Part shown: piece by piece, positions 53,133-61,892 of the stretch
Numbering within the stretch: position 1 is the stretch's first letter
Layout: every line of letters begins with the position of its first letter
From: Sporosarcina ureae DSM 2281
GTDB lineage: Bacteria > Bacillota > Bacilli > Bacillales_A > Planococcaceae
Length of the DNA stretch: 64,000 nucleotides
Direction of reading: 5' to 3'
Assembly: GCF_000425545.1 (NCBI RefSeq)
Contig: NZ_AUDQ01000001.1
Coordinates: 248,001-312,000, forward strand
Made by a program: the position numbers and the translations under genes
Notes under the pieces: generated by a model
Database searches by the model: none
Told to the model about the DNA's origin: nothing
What the model saw: only the letters and a program-made list of their open reading frames with translations

Positions 53133-54296
53133 ATGAGAGAACAATTATTTCAGAAACTCGAACAATCTTATGACGATATGGTAGAGATTCGCCGTTATTT
53201 GCATATGAATCCCGAAGTTTCATTTAAAGAAACGAAAACCGCTGCCTATATCGCTGACTTTTATAAACAACTGGGAGTGGAAGTACGTACTGGAGTAGGC
53301 GGCAATGGTGTCGTCGCAAGAGTCAAAGGTGCGAAGCCAGGAAAAACGGTTGCTTTGCGAGCAGACTTTGACGCGTTACCTATTCAAGATCAAAAAGATA
53401 CACCCTACGCTTCCACTGTACCGGGCGTCATGCACGCATGTGGACATGATGGCCATACCGCCACACTTCTCCAATTGGCAAAAGCTATGAATGAAATGCG
53501 CGAGGATCTTACTGGCGAATATGTATTTATCCATCAACACGCGGAAGAATTAGCTCCAGGCGGCGCGATTGCGATGATCGAAGACGGCTGTCTAGAAGGT
53601 GTCGATGTCATTTTCGGCACGCATTTGTGGTCTCTATTTGACTCAGGCGTGATCTATTACGCTCCAGGTCCAATTATGGCTGCAGCGGACCGATTCAATA
53701 TTACCATTCAAGGTGCTGGCGGACACGGCGCTTCTCCACATCAAACGAAAGACGCGATCGTAATCGGTTCACAGCTCGTGATGAACTTGCAACAAGTCGT
53801 CTCAAGACGTGTGGATCCCATTGAATCAGCTGTACTATCCGTCGGCTCATTCGTCGCAGAAAACGCCTTCAACGTCATCGCCGACCAAGCTGTCCTAGAG
53901 GGAACTGTTCGCACATTTACTAATGACGTACGCAATCTAATGGAACAAGAAATAAAGCGTGTAGCTGAAGGCACGGCCTTGACTCATGATTGCCAAATTA
54001 CTGTAAACTACTACCGTGGATATCCGGCAGTGATCAATCATGAAAAAGAAACGAACTACCTAAAAACTATTGCTGAATCTATTCCGAATCTACAAGGCGT
54101 AGAAGAAATGCAACCTCAAATGGGTGGAGAAGACTTCGCCTACTACCTTGAAAAAGTTCCGGGTACTTTCTTCTTCACGGGCGCCAAGCCGACAGATGCA
54201 TACCCTCACCACCATCCACGTTTCGACATAGATGAAAAAGCTATGATCGCAGCAGCTAAAACATTGTGTGCTGCGGCTATTGAGTATCAGAACTAA
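53133..54296 (+). CDS. M20-family amidohydrolase (amino-acid N-acyl hydrolase type)
   Basis: 387 residues. Di-metal site residues in VMHACGHDGHTA, HQHAEELAPGGA, and GTHLWS; the dimerisation domain includes ITIQGAGGHGASPHQ; the last ligand is in GGEDFAYY. This group (YxeP/YhaA, hippurate hydrolase, N-acetyldiaminopimelate deacetylase) removes acyl groups from amino acids. GAAAGGGGT precedes the ATG. It stands alone, so the substrate is open. Confidence 0.87.
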   Translation: MREQLFQKLEQSYDDMVEIRRYLHMNPEVSFKETKTAAYIADFYKQLGVEVRTGVGGNGVVARVKGAKPGKTVALRADFDALPIQDQKDTPYASTVPGVMHACGHDGHTATLLQLAKAMNEMREDLTGEYVFIHQHAEELAPGGAIAMIEDGCLEGVDVIFGTHLWSLFDSGVIYYAPGPIMAAADRFNITIQGAGGHGASPHQTKDAIVIGSQLVMNLQQVVSRRVDPIESAVLSVGSFVAENAFNVIADQAVLEGTVRTFTNDVRNLMEQEIKRVAEGTALTHDCQITVNYYRGYPAVINHEKETNYLKTIAESIPNLQGVEEMQPQMGGEDFAYYLEKVPGTFFFTGAKPTDAYPHHHPRFDIDEKAMIAAAKTLCAAAIEYQN

Positions 54297-54307
54297 AGAT
54301 CAGTACG

Positions 54308-54352
54308 ATGCTGAAGAACGTCCCTATTCTCTTGGGATGGTCTTCAGCTTTT
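54308..54352 (+). terminator. Terminator after the M20 gene
   Basis: GCTGAAGA and TCTTCAGC enclose an inner CCC...GGG stem, followed by TTTTT. Confidence 0.75.
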
Positions 54353-54379
54353 TAACTTTTCTATAGATATAGGGTTGTG

Positions 54380-54690
54380 GTTTAGCTGGCAATGTAAGTG
54401 GCAAGTTCATTACCCCCACTACGGCGCTGATGGATGGCTTTCGCGATGTCACTGATCTTCTCTCCATTAGAACCGCAACCTAAAGAAATACCACTTAGTA
54501 GCGCAAGCACCACTGCGGGGTAGGCCGTGGCCAGGAGACAACTGGCGGCACTTTGCCAGCTGGCTCCTGGCTGGAGGCAATACCCCACGTGCCTGCGTGG
54601 GTCCAGAAAGCAGACAATCAGTCACTTCGATGCCCAACAACCAGTCGAGCAACGACCCGCAGCCGCATAGTCTATCTGTCAAAAGCGTTT
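54380..54690. other. GC-rich, strongly foldable non-coding block
   Basis: Clearly richer in GC than its surroundings. Nested stems: GGGGTA 54517 / TACCCC 54581, CCAGGAG 54531 / CTCCTGG 54564, CTGGC 54542 / GCCAG 54555; beside them CCCACG 54584 / CGTGGG 54596 competes with the outer stem. Frames through it have no ribosome binding site. It could be a structured RNA, a mobile-element end, or a degraded gene; strand unknown. I do not recognise it as RNase P, tmRNA, 6S or SRP RNA. Confidence 0.45.
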
Positions 54691-54801
54691 AGTAGTCGGG
54701 TAACAGACGTAATCTTTCAATTTATTCGTTCTATTAAAACCACAACCATTCGATAAAAATCATCATATTAATAGAACATTTACTATTTTCCAACATTACA
54801 G

Positions 54802-54829
54802 TTGATTTTCGTTTTTTCTATACTATAAT
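54802..54829 (+). promoter_or_regulatory. SigA-type promoter of comK
   Basis: TTGATT, 16-nt spacer, TATAAT, about 40 bp before the comK start. I see no clear AAAAN5TTTT ComK boxes in front of it. Confidence 0.6.
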
Positions 54830-54867
54830 TAATACGTATATGGTCCTATTAAACGGGAGGGAACAAC

Positions 54868-55404
54868 ATGGCTAATCCACATTATCTATCGTCTTACATC
54901 GTTACATTTCATACTTTTGCATTACTCCATGGACAACATGCGAATCCATACTATACAAAAGTAGTGGAAAGCGACCGGACTTTTATTGTCGAGAAAACAC
55001 CATTAGAAATTATGAGAGAGTCTTGTGCGCATTACCGTTCCAACTTTGAGTCCATTATTAACAGTTCCAAAATGGATTTGAAAAACCGACCAAAGCCACC
55101 AATTATGCTGACTCATTCGAATGATCGGCCGTTATTATTTTTCCCTTTACTGTCCCCTACCTTACATAAAAACTCATGGGTGGCTTATCATGCAGTAAAA
55201 GACGCTTTTCAGCACGAGGATGGTGTAACCGTGATTCTAAAAAACGATACGCAGATGCATCTAGATACGTCGTTAGCAACTGTTTATCGCCAAATGGCAT
55301 TATCGCATATTTTGTCTCAACGATTTGAAAATGCTCAGGAAGAATTGCGAAGTTCTTATTATATGATCATGGACCCGAAGAGTTCTGATTCGACAATTTC
55401 CTAA
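54868..55404 (+). CDS. comK: Competence transcription factor ComK
   Basis: 178 residues. The ComK core is present: KPPIMLTHSNDRPLLFFPLL, SPTLHKNSWVAYHAVKD, then a DGVTVILKNDTQMHLD region followed by TVYRQMALSH. AGGGAGGG precedes the ATG. ComK activates DNA-uptake genes such as comFA. Its last 38 nt overlap the 3' end of the convergent YhjD-like gene. Confidence 0.85.
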   Translation: MANPHYLSSYIVTFHTFALLHGQHANPYYTKVVESDRTFIVEKTPLEIMRESCAHYRSNFESIINSSKMDLKNRPKPPIMLTHSNDRPLLFFPLLSPTLHKNSWVAYHAVKDAFQHEDGVTVILKNDTQMHLDTSLATVYRQMALSHILSQRFENAQEELRSSYYMIMDPKSSDSTIS

Positions 55405-55744
55405 TATACAGATTCAGTAACTCTTCCGATCGGTTACGCAAGCGAACATTCAAGTAGCGTCGCATATCTTGATAGCCATCATGTAAAAATACATATTCCG
55501 TAAATAGTTCATCTGTTGAATGGCGTATCACTTTCATTTTATGCTTTCGCAAATACAAAGAAGTTGTTTGTAGATCAGCAGAAACTGTGTTCATCGTCTC
55601 GTCCAGCAAATTAAGGTACGGACTTTTCAGTTTAAACGGTACCTTCTCTAATAACTGACGGTCACGTTCCATAATCGTCAATAGCATAGGAAGATAAATA
55701 TAGTTCTCCAAATACGGCATTGCCTCTGCGGGGATCAAAGGCAT
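55367..55744 (-). CDS. YhjD-like helical protein of unknown function
   Basis: 125 residues, mostly helical: YLENYIYLPMLLTIMERD, PFKLKSPYLNLLDETM, then HDGYQDMRRYLNVRLRNRSE. It resembles B. subtilis YhjD from the comK region as I remember it. GTAAGGAGGC lies 7 nt before the ATG. It converges on and overlaps comK. Confidence 0.65.
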   Translation of the reverse strand: MPLIPAEAMPYLENYIYLPMLLTIMERDRQLLEKVPFKLKSPYLNLLDETMNTVSADLQTTSLYLRKHKMKVIRHSTDELFTEYVFLHDGYQDMRRYLNVRLRNRSEELLNLYIRKLSNQNSSGP

Positions 55745-55840
55745 TGAATTCGCCTCCTTACAGAACGTGTGTTCTTAATCTAATTATAATTCCTTTAACG
55801 CAGAAAAGCAAGTACTCGTAGTATGGCTTTTTTTCGCATA

Positions 55841-55874
55841 AAAAAACTTCCAGTTGTACTCACTGGAAGTTTTG
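55841..55874 (-). terminator. Terminator after the lipoprotein gene
   Basis: AAAACTTCCAGT and ACTGGAAGTTTT around a GAGTACA loop, with a T run on the minus strand. Confidence 0.8.
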
Positions 55875-55899
55875 TCGCTAAATCAACCTATCAAGCGGT

Positions 55900-56466
55900 T
55901 TATTCTTTTACTGGTTCATCACCTATAAAGTGGATTGAAAACACTTTCCATGCGCCATCTTCTTTATTGAATACAGTCACTTGGCGACCTTCATGTGTAT
56001 TCTCTACCTCTGTCTCAATATCCGTGAATGTCGTTTTCAATGTAGAAAATAACTGTGCGCTATCACCTGAATATTTTACGATCGTTTCATGATCTGTTTC
56101 ACGTTTCATCGTAGAATTCTCAAGCATTTCTTCCGTAGCCTGACGCTCTTCTTCGAGATCATAGCCTTTAGTAGAAAGTGTAGTCAGATAACCTTCTACG
56201 TCTTGATTGTTCAATGTTTCGATGTAGTTATCAAAAGCAGCTAGAATTTCTTCTTTATCTTCTTTTGGTACGTCTGTAGCTTCTTCGACTTTGTCACCTG
56301 ACATGCTGAATCCTACTTTATTTTCATCTACTCCATGATCGATGGCGCCACTGCCTGGTGCTGGTTCGCCAGTTTCAGGATTATTTTGATTCGTTTCATC
56401 TGCGTTACCGCATGCACCTAATACGAGCACTAATGCCATGGATGCGACTGCTAATTTTTTCTTCAT
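55900..56466 (-). CDS. Secreted lipoprotein of unknown function
   Basis: 188 residues. Signal peptide MKKKLAVASMALVLVLGAC with lipobox LGAC (Cys19), then an acidic Asn/Glu/Gly linker and a ~110-residue C-terminal domain (EEILAAFDNYIETLNNQDVE to DGAWKVFSIHF) that reads like an NTF2/DUF4440-type fold. It is downstream of degU, with a terminator between them, so probably separately transcribed. Confidence 0.75.
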   Translation of the reverse strand: MKKKLAVASMALVLVLGACGNADETNQNNPETGEPAPGSGAIDHGVDENKVGFSMSGDKVEEATDVPKEDKEEILAAFDNYIETLNNQDVEGYLTTLSTKGYDLEEERQATEEMLENSTMKRETDHETIVKYSGDSAQLFSTLKTTFTDIETEVENTHEGRQVTVFNKEDGAWKVFSIHFIGDEPVKE

Positions 56467-56485
56467 ATGCCCCTCCTACGTAGAG

Positions 56486-56516
56486 AAAAAGGCCTTCAAC
56501 ATGCAAAGACCTTTTC
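56486..56516 (-). terminator. Terminator after degU
   Basis: AAAGGTCTT and AAGGCCTTT form a stem followed by TTT on the minus strand. Confidence 0.6.
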
Positions 56517-56525
56517 TTCTATTAA

Positions 56526-57206
56526 TTATTTTACTTCTACCCAACCATTTTTGATCGCTGTCACAACAGCTTGTGTACGGTCATTTACACTCATTTTTTG
56601 CAGAATGCTGGAAACGTGGTTTTTCACCGTTTTTTCTGAGATGAAGAGCGTTTCACCGATTGTCCGGTTGCTCTGACCATCTGTCAATAATTGTAAAACT
56701 TCACATTCGCGCTTCGTCAATAAATGGAGTGGACGACGAATGTCGTTCTGCTGGAAGGATCCTTTATGTTCTCTCTCACTCAAACGACGGAATTCTGTTA
56801 CTAAATTATGCGTAATTTTTGGATGTAAGTATGAGCCACCATTTGCTACTACTTTGATCGCCTGAATAATTGCGTCTGCATCCATTTCTTTTAGCATATA
56901 GCCGAGAGCACCTGTTTTCAAAGCGTGTGTTACGTAGGATTCGTCATCATGAATGGATAGCATGATGACGCGTGCATCGGGAAATTCTTTTATTAATTGC
57001 TCAGTCGCGTCTACACCATTCATGCGTGGCATATTAATATCCATCAGCACTACGTCTGGCTCATACTCTGTGTACAATTCAACTACTTCGACTCCATCGT
57101 CGCCTTCTGCTACTACGTTAAATGATTCTTCAAAATCCAAAATCCGTTTAACTCCTTCACGGAATAATTGGTGATCATCTACTATCAAAATTTTTGTCGC
57201 TTCCAT
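56526..57206 (-). CDS. degU: Response regulator DegU
   Basis: 226 residues. Receiver domain with Asp56 in [13 protein letters not shown], and a LuxR-type helix-turn-helix ([34 protein letters not shown]). Phosphorylated by DegS it controls exoenzymes, motility and competence; unphosphorylated DegU aids ComK at the comK promoter in B. subtilis. It follows degS by 28 nt. Confidence 0.95.
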   Translation of the reverse strand: MEATKILIVDDHQLFREGVKRILDFEESFNVVAEGDDGVEVVELYTEYEPDVVLMDINMPRMNGVDATEQLIKEFPDARVIMLSIHDDESYVTHALKTGALGYMLKEMDADAIIQAIKVVANGGSYLHPKITHNLVTEFRRLSEREHKGSFQQNDIRRPLHLLTKRECEVLQLLTDGQSNRTIGETLFISEKTVKNHVSSILQKMSVNDRTQAVVTAIKNGWVEVK

Positions 57207-57234
57207 ATCCTATTCCTCCCAGTAAATACCTTAC

Positions 57235-58383
57235 TTACAGATCTTCGTCCAATGGAATTTGAAAAAGTATCGAAGTGCCTTCTCCGACTTTCGAAGTGAC
57301 CTTCATTTTCCCTTTCAATAACTCCACACGTTCTTGCATTCCAATTAAACCAAATGATTTCTCTTTTACTTCATTTGTATCAAAGCCCAGACCTTGGTCT
57401 TTGATTACTATATTAACTGATTCGCGTAACCATTCGATTTTCACCCATATTTCATCAGTTTTCGCATGTTTAATACTGTTATTAACTGACTCCTGGATGA
57501 GACGGAAAATACCTACTTCAAAATTGGAAGCAAATCTCTCTTCTGCTCCGTTGCTTTGAAAATGAATGATTAGCGGCGCCTCGTATTCACTAATGGTCAA
57601 TAAATACTTTCGCAATGTCGGAACTAGTCCTAAATCATCCAAAGCCATAGGTCGCAAGTTATAAATGATACGACGTACTTCAGATAGCGCACCTCTAACC
57701 ATTTCTTTTAAGTAAGATAGCTCTTGCATCGCTTCTTTTGGGCCATGCGTAACAAACGTTTTTTCGATTAAACCCGAACGCATCAAGACATTGGCCAGCA
57801 TTTGCGCAGGTCCATCATGAATATCACGTGATAAACGTTTACGCTCTTCTTCTTGGGCCTGAATGATCTGAACCGCAAAATCTTGTTTATGGCGAGCCGT
57901 TTCCAGTGCTGTACTTACATTTTTCAAATCAGATGTTAAATATGTGATCACAGTGGTTACTTGGTTTACAAGTTGGTCCGCTCTTTCAATTGTAGAGAGC
58001 AGCAACATCAGTCGACGTTCAAGTTCATCCCGTCTTTCACGAAGTTGTTTCTCCTCCATTTTATTGATGGAGGCGCGTACAAGCAAGTCATTCGCTACAC
58101 TATAAGCTTGTTTAACTTCATCTTCACTGTATGTTTCAAAGTCTTTTGATACAGTAGCCAGACGTTTTCTTGAGTGACGTGACATATCCTCTAAGGAATC
58201 GCCTTCTGTTATCACATGAGAAATACTTTCTTTCACTTCTGCTAACTCTTTTTGCATCTCTTCAAAACTTCGGCGGCTTTGTTCACTAATTAAGAAAATG
58301 TCGCTTTTTGAACGATCCATTACATTTACCATGTTGCCAAAGATTTTCTCCATCTGTTGAATGTCAATTGCCTTATCGTTCAA
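57235..58383 (-). CDS. degS: Sensor histidine kinase DegS
   Basis: 382 residues, soluble. N-terminal coiled-coil sensor domain, then His189 in RLSRDIHDGPAQMLAN and a HATPase domain (ESVNNSIKHAKTDEIWVKI, DQGLGFD, FGLIGMQERVE). His189 is at the same position as in B. subtilis DegS. No membrane segment, so it acts in the cytoplasm. Confidence 0.95.
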   Translation of the reverse strand: MNDKAIDIQQMEKIFGNMVNVMDRSKSDIFLISEQSRRSFEEMQKELAEVKESISHVITEGDSLEDMSRHSRKRLATVSKDFETYSEDEVKQAYSVANDLLVRASINKMEEKQLRERRDELERRLMLLLSTIERADQLVNQVTTVITYLTSDLKNVSTALETARHKQDFAVQIIQAQEEERKRLSRDIHDGPAQMLANVLMRSGLIEKTFVTHGPKEAMQELSYLKEMVRGALSEVRRIIYNLRPMALDDLGLVPTLRKYLLTISEYEAPLIIHFQSNGAEERFASNFEVGIFRLIQESVNNSIKHAKTDEIWVKIEWLRESVNIVIKDQGLGFDTNEVKEKSFGLIGMQERVELLKGKMKVTSKVGEGTSILFQIPLDEDL

Positions 58384-58533
58384 AGAACTCCCTCCCGCAC
58401 CCGTTTATGTGAAAATTCGCAAAGCGAGCATTATTGCAGTTTAGCCTAAATACTTATACACTTCATATATAGTATATCATTTTAATGATGAATAAGTATT
58501 ATAAGTATATTACAAATGTAGGGGGTACGACAA

Positions 58534-59166
58534 ATGCGAGCTAATTATAAAACCGTAAATCTATACGGAGAGAGTGAATTCGTCATCCAAAAATCCCGTT
58601 TTCTGTCATTTGTCAAACGAGTCGAGACAGAACAAGAGGCACTGGACTTCATACAGGACATCAAAAAAAGCCATCATACAGCTACTCATAATTGTTCTGC
58701 CTATATCATAGGAGAACATGACCAGATCCAAAAAGCGAACGATGACGGGGAGCCTTCAGGTACAGCCGGCTTTCCTATTTTGGAAGTTCTCAAAAAGCAA
58801 CAGCTAAAAGATACCGCGATTGTCGTGACTCGCTATTTCGGCGGCATTAAACTCGGTGGTGGCGGATTAATCCGTGCGTATGGCAAAGCAGCTTCTGAAG
58901 GCATTGCCGCAACAGGTGTTGTGGAAAGAAAATTACACACACTAGTTAAAACTTCTATTGATTACACATGGCTAGGCAAAGTAGAAAATGAAGTACGGCA
59001 ATCCGATTACCCGTTAAAAGAGATCGTCTATGAAGAGGACGTTGAACTCTTTTTATATGTTCCTGAAGAAGATCAGGGGATTTTTCAGGAATGGATGATG
59101 GAGTTAACGAACGGTCAGGCGATCATCGCCACAACCGGACATAAATTTCTAGAGTTCGACATCTGA
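58534..59166 (+). CDS. yvyE: YvyE/IMPACT-family protein
   Basis: 210 residues. UPF0029 signature RYFGGIKLGGGGLIRAYGKA in the N-terminal domain with HNCSAYIIG and NDDGEPSGTAG; the C-terminal domain is EF-G domain-V-like. Divergent from degS as in B. subtilis. Role uncertain; relatives modulate translation control in eukaryotes. Confidence 0.9.
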   Translation: MRANYKTVNLYGESEFVIQKSRFLSFVKRVETEQEALDFIQDIKKSHHTATHNCSAYIIGEHDQIQKANDDGEPSGTAGFPILEVLKKQQLKDTAIVVTRYFGGIKLGGGGLIRAYGKAASEGIAATGVVERKLHTLVKTSIDYTWLGKVENEVRQSDYPLKEIVYEEDVELFLYVPEEDQGIFQEWMMELTNGQAIIATTGHKFLEFDI

Positions 59167-59310
59167 CTATACGTCCAATCAAAAAGCGGGTATAATGATA
59201 GAAGGTAAACTTTATGAGCAGTAGGTCTGATTTCACTACATCACTACGAGTTTTCATGTATTGATTTGCCACTGACGGTTTTTTTCTGCCGTACACCCTG
59301 GAGGTATAAA

Positions 59311-60342
59311 ATGAAAAGAGCAGAATATAAGAAAAAGAACGCGTCCAAAACGAAACGCTTCTTGAAAATAGCATTTTTTACGTTCTTCATAGCGATCATA
59401 GGCGTTGTCGCTTATGCATTCAAGCTGCATAATCAAGCGGTGAACGTACTAGATCGTTCTTATGAACCCATCGCTAAGACAGAACGGCCAGAAATATATG
59501 TAGAACCCGCAAAAGATAAAGTATCAATTTTGTTGATTGGCGTAGATGAACGCGAAACGCGGCAAGAAACAGGAGAAAACGGTAGGTCAGATGCACTGGT
59601 ACTCGCAACTCTCAATCCTAAAACAAAAAGTGTCAAACTCGTCAGCATTCCCCGTGATTCATTTGTTTATATTCCACAGGTAAACTATAAAGATAAAATC
59701 ACACATGCTCATGCCTACGGCGGTACTAAAGCCTCTATTGATACAGTCGAAGAACTATTCGATGTTCCCGTCAACTATTACGTCAAAATGAACTTTAATG
59801 CATTCATAGATGTGGTAGATGCACTTGGCGGTGTAGAAGTCGAAGTTCCATACGAGCGTATAGAGAAAGATGAAAACGATAAAAATGCAATTCATCTTAT
59901 GCCAGGCTTCCAACGCCTAGACGGACGCCACACGTTAGCCCTAGCACGTACTCGGAAACTTGATAATGATATCGAGCGCGGCAAACGTCAGCAAATGATA
60001 CTTCAGGCGATGATCAAAGAAGCGACATCGATTACATCCATTACAAAATACGGAGACGTGATCAATGCGCTTGGCGATAACATGAAGACCGACATGACAT
60101 CCAAACAAATGTTGTCATTCATACAGTATATAAAAAGCGGACTTCCGGATGTTGATACCATCACGTTGACAGGTTATGACGACATGTCGACAGGTATTTA
60201 CTATTACAAGTTGGATGAGCAAAAGCTAGAAGAAGTAAAGCAGATTTTGAAATCCCATCTAGGGTTGATTCCCGACTCTTCTTCTTTAACCGAGCTAAAC
60301 ACGGACCAATCCTCCGCGTCTTCCCAAACCGATTATCAATAG
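59311..60342 (+). CDS. LytR-CpsA-Psr (LCP) cell-wall polymer ligase, TagU-like
   Basis: 343 residues from the ATG at 59311 (TGGAGG upstream). Basic cytoplasmic N-terminus, one membrane helix near 19-40, then the LCP domain: ILLIGVDERETRQ, GRSDALVLATLNPK, SIPRDSFVYIP, KITHAHAYGG and the Arg/Asp-rich LALARTRKLDNDIERGKRQQ. It attaches wall teichoic acid or similar polymers to peptidoglycan outside the cell. tagO lies next to it. Confidence 0.92.
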   Translation: MKRAEYKKKNASKTKRFLKIAFFTFFIAIIGVVAYAFKLHNQAVNVLDRSYEPIAKTERPEIYVEPAKDKVSILLIGVDERETRQETGENGRSDALVLATLNPKTKSVKLVSIPRDSFVYIPQVNYKDKITHAHAYGGTKASIDTVEELFDVPVNYYVKMNFNAFIDVVDALGGVEVEVPYERIEKDENDKNAIHLMPGFQRLDGRHTLALARTRKLDNDIERGKRQQMILQAMIKEATSITSITKYGDVINALGDNMKTDMTSKQMLSFIQYIKSGLPDVDTITLTGYDDMSTGIYYYKLDEQKLEEVKQILKSHLGLIPDSSSLTELNTDQSSASSQTDYQ

Positions 60343-60352
60343 TTCATTCGCA

Positions 60353-60386
60353 AGCGATGAGACCTTAACTGGTTTCATCGCTTTTT
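60353..60386 (+). terminator. Terminator after the LCP gene
   Basis: AGCGATGAGACC and GGTTTCATCGCT form the stem, followed by TTTTT. Confidence 0.8.
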
Positions 60387-60426
60387 GGGATAGATAGAGA
60401 AAGAAAAGTATCAGTTAGAGAGTGGA

Positions 60427-60490
60427 TGGGATTTGCGTTTCAGAGCGTCCGCCTGGAGCGTCGATCAACGGCTCCCTCCCCTACCCGGAT
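60427..60490 (-). repeat. Intergenic hairpin repeat, partial copy 7
   Basis: GGGATTTGCGTTTCAGAGCG, TCCGCCTGGAG match one end of the family; the rest is missing. Confidence 0.5.
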
Positions 60491-60516
60491 CTTTCCATTT
60501 CAGTTTAATCACAACA

Positions 60517-60553
60517 AAAAAGCCCTCATCCGCTTTGCAGCAGACAAGGACTC
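60517..60553 (-). terminator. Terminator after tagO
   Basis: AGTCCT-TCTGC and GCGGA-AGGGCT pair around a short loop and are followed by TTTTTT on the minus strand. Confidence 0.7.
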
Positions 60554-60560
60554 GTTTTAC

Positions 60561-61604
60561 TTATTTACCTATCATGCGTACTAAATTTAACAACGGACGA
60601 TAATTCGCCCCTGCCAAACCAATCAACTCTACAAACAGCTCAATCACGATCAACATAACGAAGATCAGTAGCAACGCACCCCACACTGTAGCTTGTGAGA
60701 ACAATACAGCGGCTGCTCCGAATAAAATCGCAATACCATAAATCGTAAGCACAGCTTGTCTATGCGAGAAGCCTACACGCAATAAACAGTGATGCAAATG
60801 CGACTTATCTGCTGCAGTAATAGACTGCTTCATGCGAACTCGTCGAACAATCGCAAAGAACGTGTCTGAAATTGGAACACCTAGCATGATAATTGGAATA
60901 ACTAGTGATACAACGGCAACGTTCTTAAAGCCGAGCAATGCCAGTACCGAAATCATAAATCCAAGGAAGAGTGATCCAGTATCGCCCATAAAAATTTTCG
61001 CTGGATGGAAGTTGAAAAATAAGAATCCAAGCGAACTAGCTGCCAATATAGAAGCCGTTGCAGCAACAAAGACATCTCCCATTAATAGGGCCATTACCGT
61101 AATAGCAATAAGCGCAATAGTGGAAACACCTGCAGCCAAACCATCCAATCCGTCAATCAAGTTGACGGCGTTCGTGATGCCGATGATCCAAATGATCGTG
61201 ATCGGAATACTTAAATACCCAAAGTCGAGCTGACCAAGAAACGGCAAGTTGATGAATTCAATTTGTAATCCGCCCCATAGTACAACAACCAACGCAGCTG
61301 CTAGTTGGCCTGACATTTTTGCTTTTGCTGTTATTTCCAGCATATCGTCTAAAAAGCCAATCATGACGATCAGTACTGCACCGATTAGGATGCTGACTGC
61401 GTGCTCGTCTTTTGGCAATAATATAGCATATCCAATAATAAACGCTCCGAAGATTGCGAGCCCGCCGATTCTAGGCATGATTCTCGCGTGGACTTTCCGA
61501 TAATTGGGGCGGTCAACCGCACCGATCCGATACGCGAATTTGATGACTAGCGGTGTTAGTATAATTGCAGCGATAAAAGCTACAGACATTGCAATGAATA
61601 ACAT
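60561..61604 (-). CDS. tagO: Undecaprenyl-phosphate GlcNAc-1-phosphate transferase
   Basis: 347 residues from the ATG at 61604 (GGGGAGGAA 4 nt upstream; a TTG at 61619 is less likely). About eleven membrane helices. MraY/WecA-family loops: KVHARIMPRIGGLAIFGAF, IGFLDDMLEITAKAK, NLIDGLDGLAAGVS, FMGDTGSLFLGF and HLHHCLLRVG. It starts wall teichoic acid synthesis by making lipid-linked GlcNAc. Confidence 0.92.
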   Translation of the reverse strand: MLFIAMSVAFIAAIILTPLVIKFAYRIGAVDRPNYRKVHARIMPRIGGLAIFGAFIIGYAILLPKDEHAVSILIGAVLIVMIGFLDDMLEITAKAKMSGQLAAALVVVLWGGLQIEFINLPFLGQLDFGYLSIPITIIWIIGITNAVNLIDGLDGLAAGVSTIALIAITVMALLMGDVFVAATASILAASSLGFLFFNFHPAKIFMGDTGSLFLGFMISVLALLGFKNVAVVSLVIPIIMLGVPISDTFFAIVRRVRMKQSITAADKSHLHHCLLRVGFSHRQAVLTIYGIAILFGAAAVLFSQATVWGALLLIFVMLIVIELFVELIGLAGANYRPLLNLVRMIGK

Positions 61605-61892
61605 GTCTTTCCTCCCCAATTAGCATTACGTACATATCACCTTTTAGTATAACATGATTGTTGCTAGATTTCATCATTTAGAATGCATTACTCATCTATT
61701 CCCTTACTTGCTTACATGCATACACTACTAAACACCGACACAACAAGGTTTTGTCCATTTTACATGTGATCAGTCGTGATACATCTATCGTTCTTCTCTT
61801 TCAATATATAGATAGTCTTTTGTCCACCCTTTTGGTAAAATAGATAGGAATCTCTCATTATAGATAGAGATTTATAAAGGAGCGTCTAATTC

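Noticed and set aside
54382-54756. Protein-coding genes in the GC-rich block before comK
   Set aside because: Several overlapping frames on both strands, none with a ribosome binding site or known motif; the signal is explained by GC-rich folded DNA.
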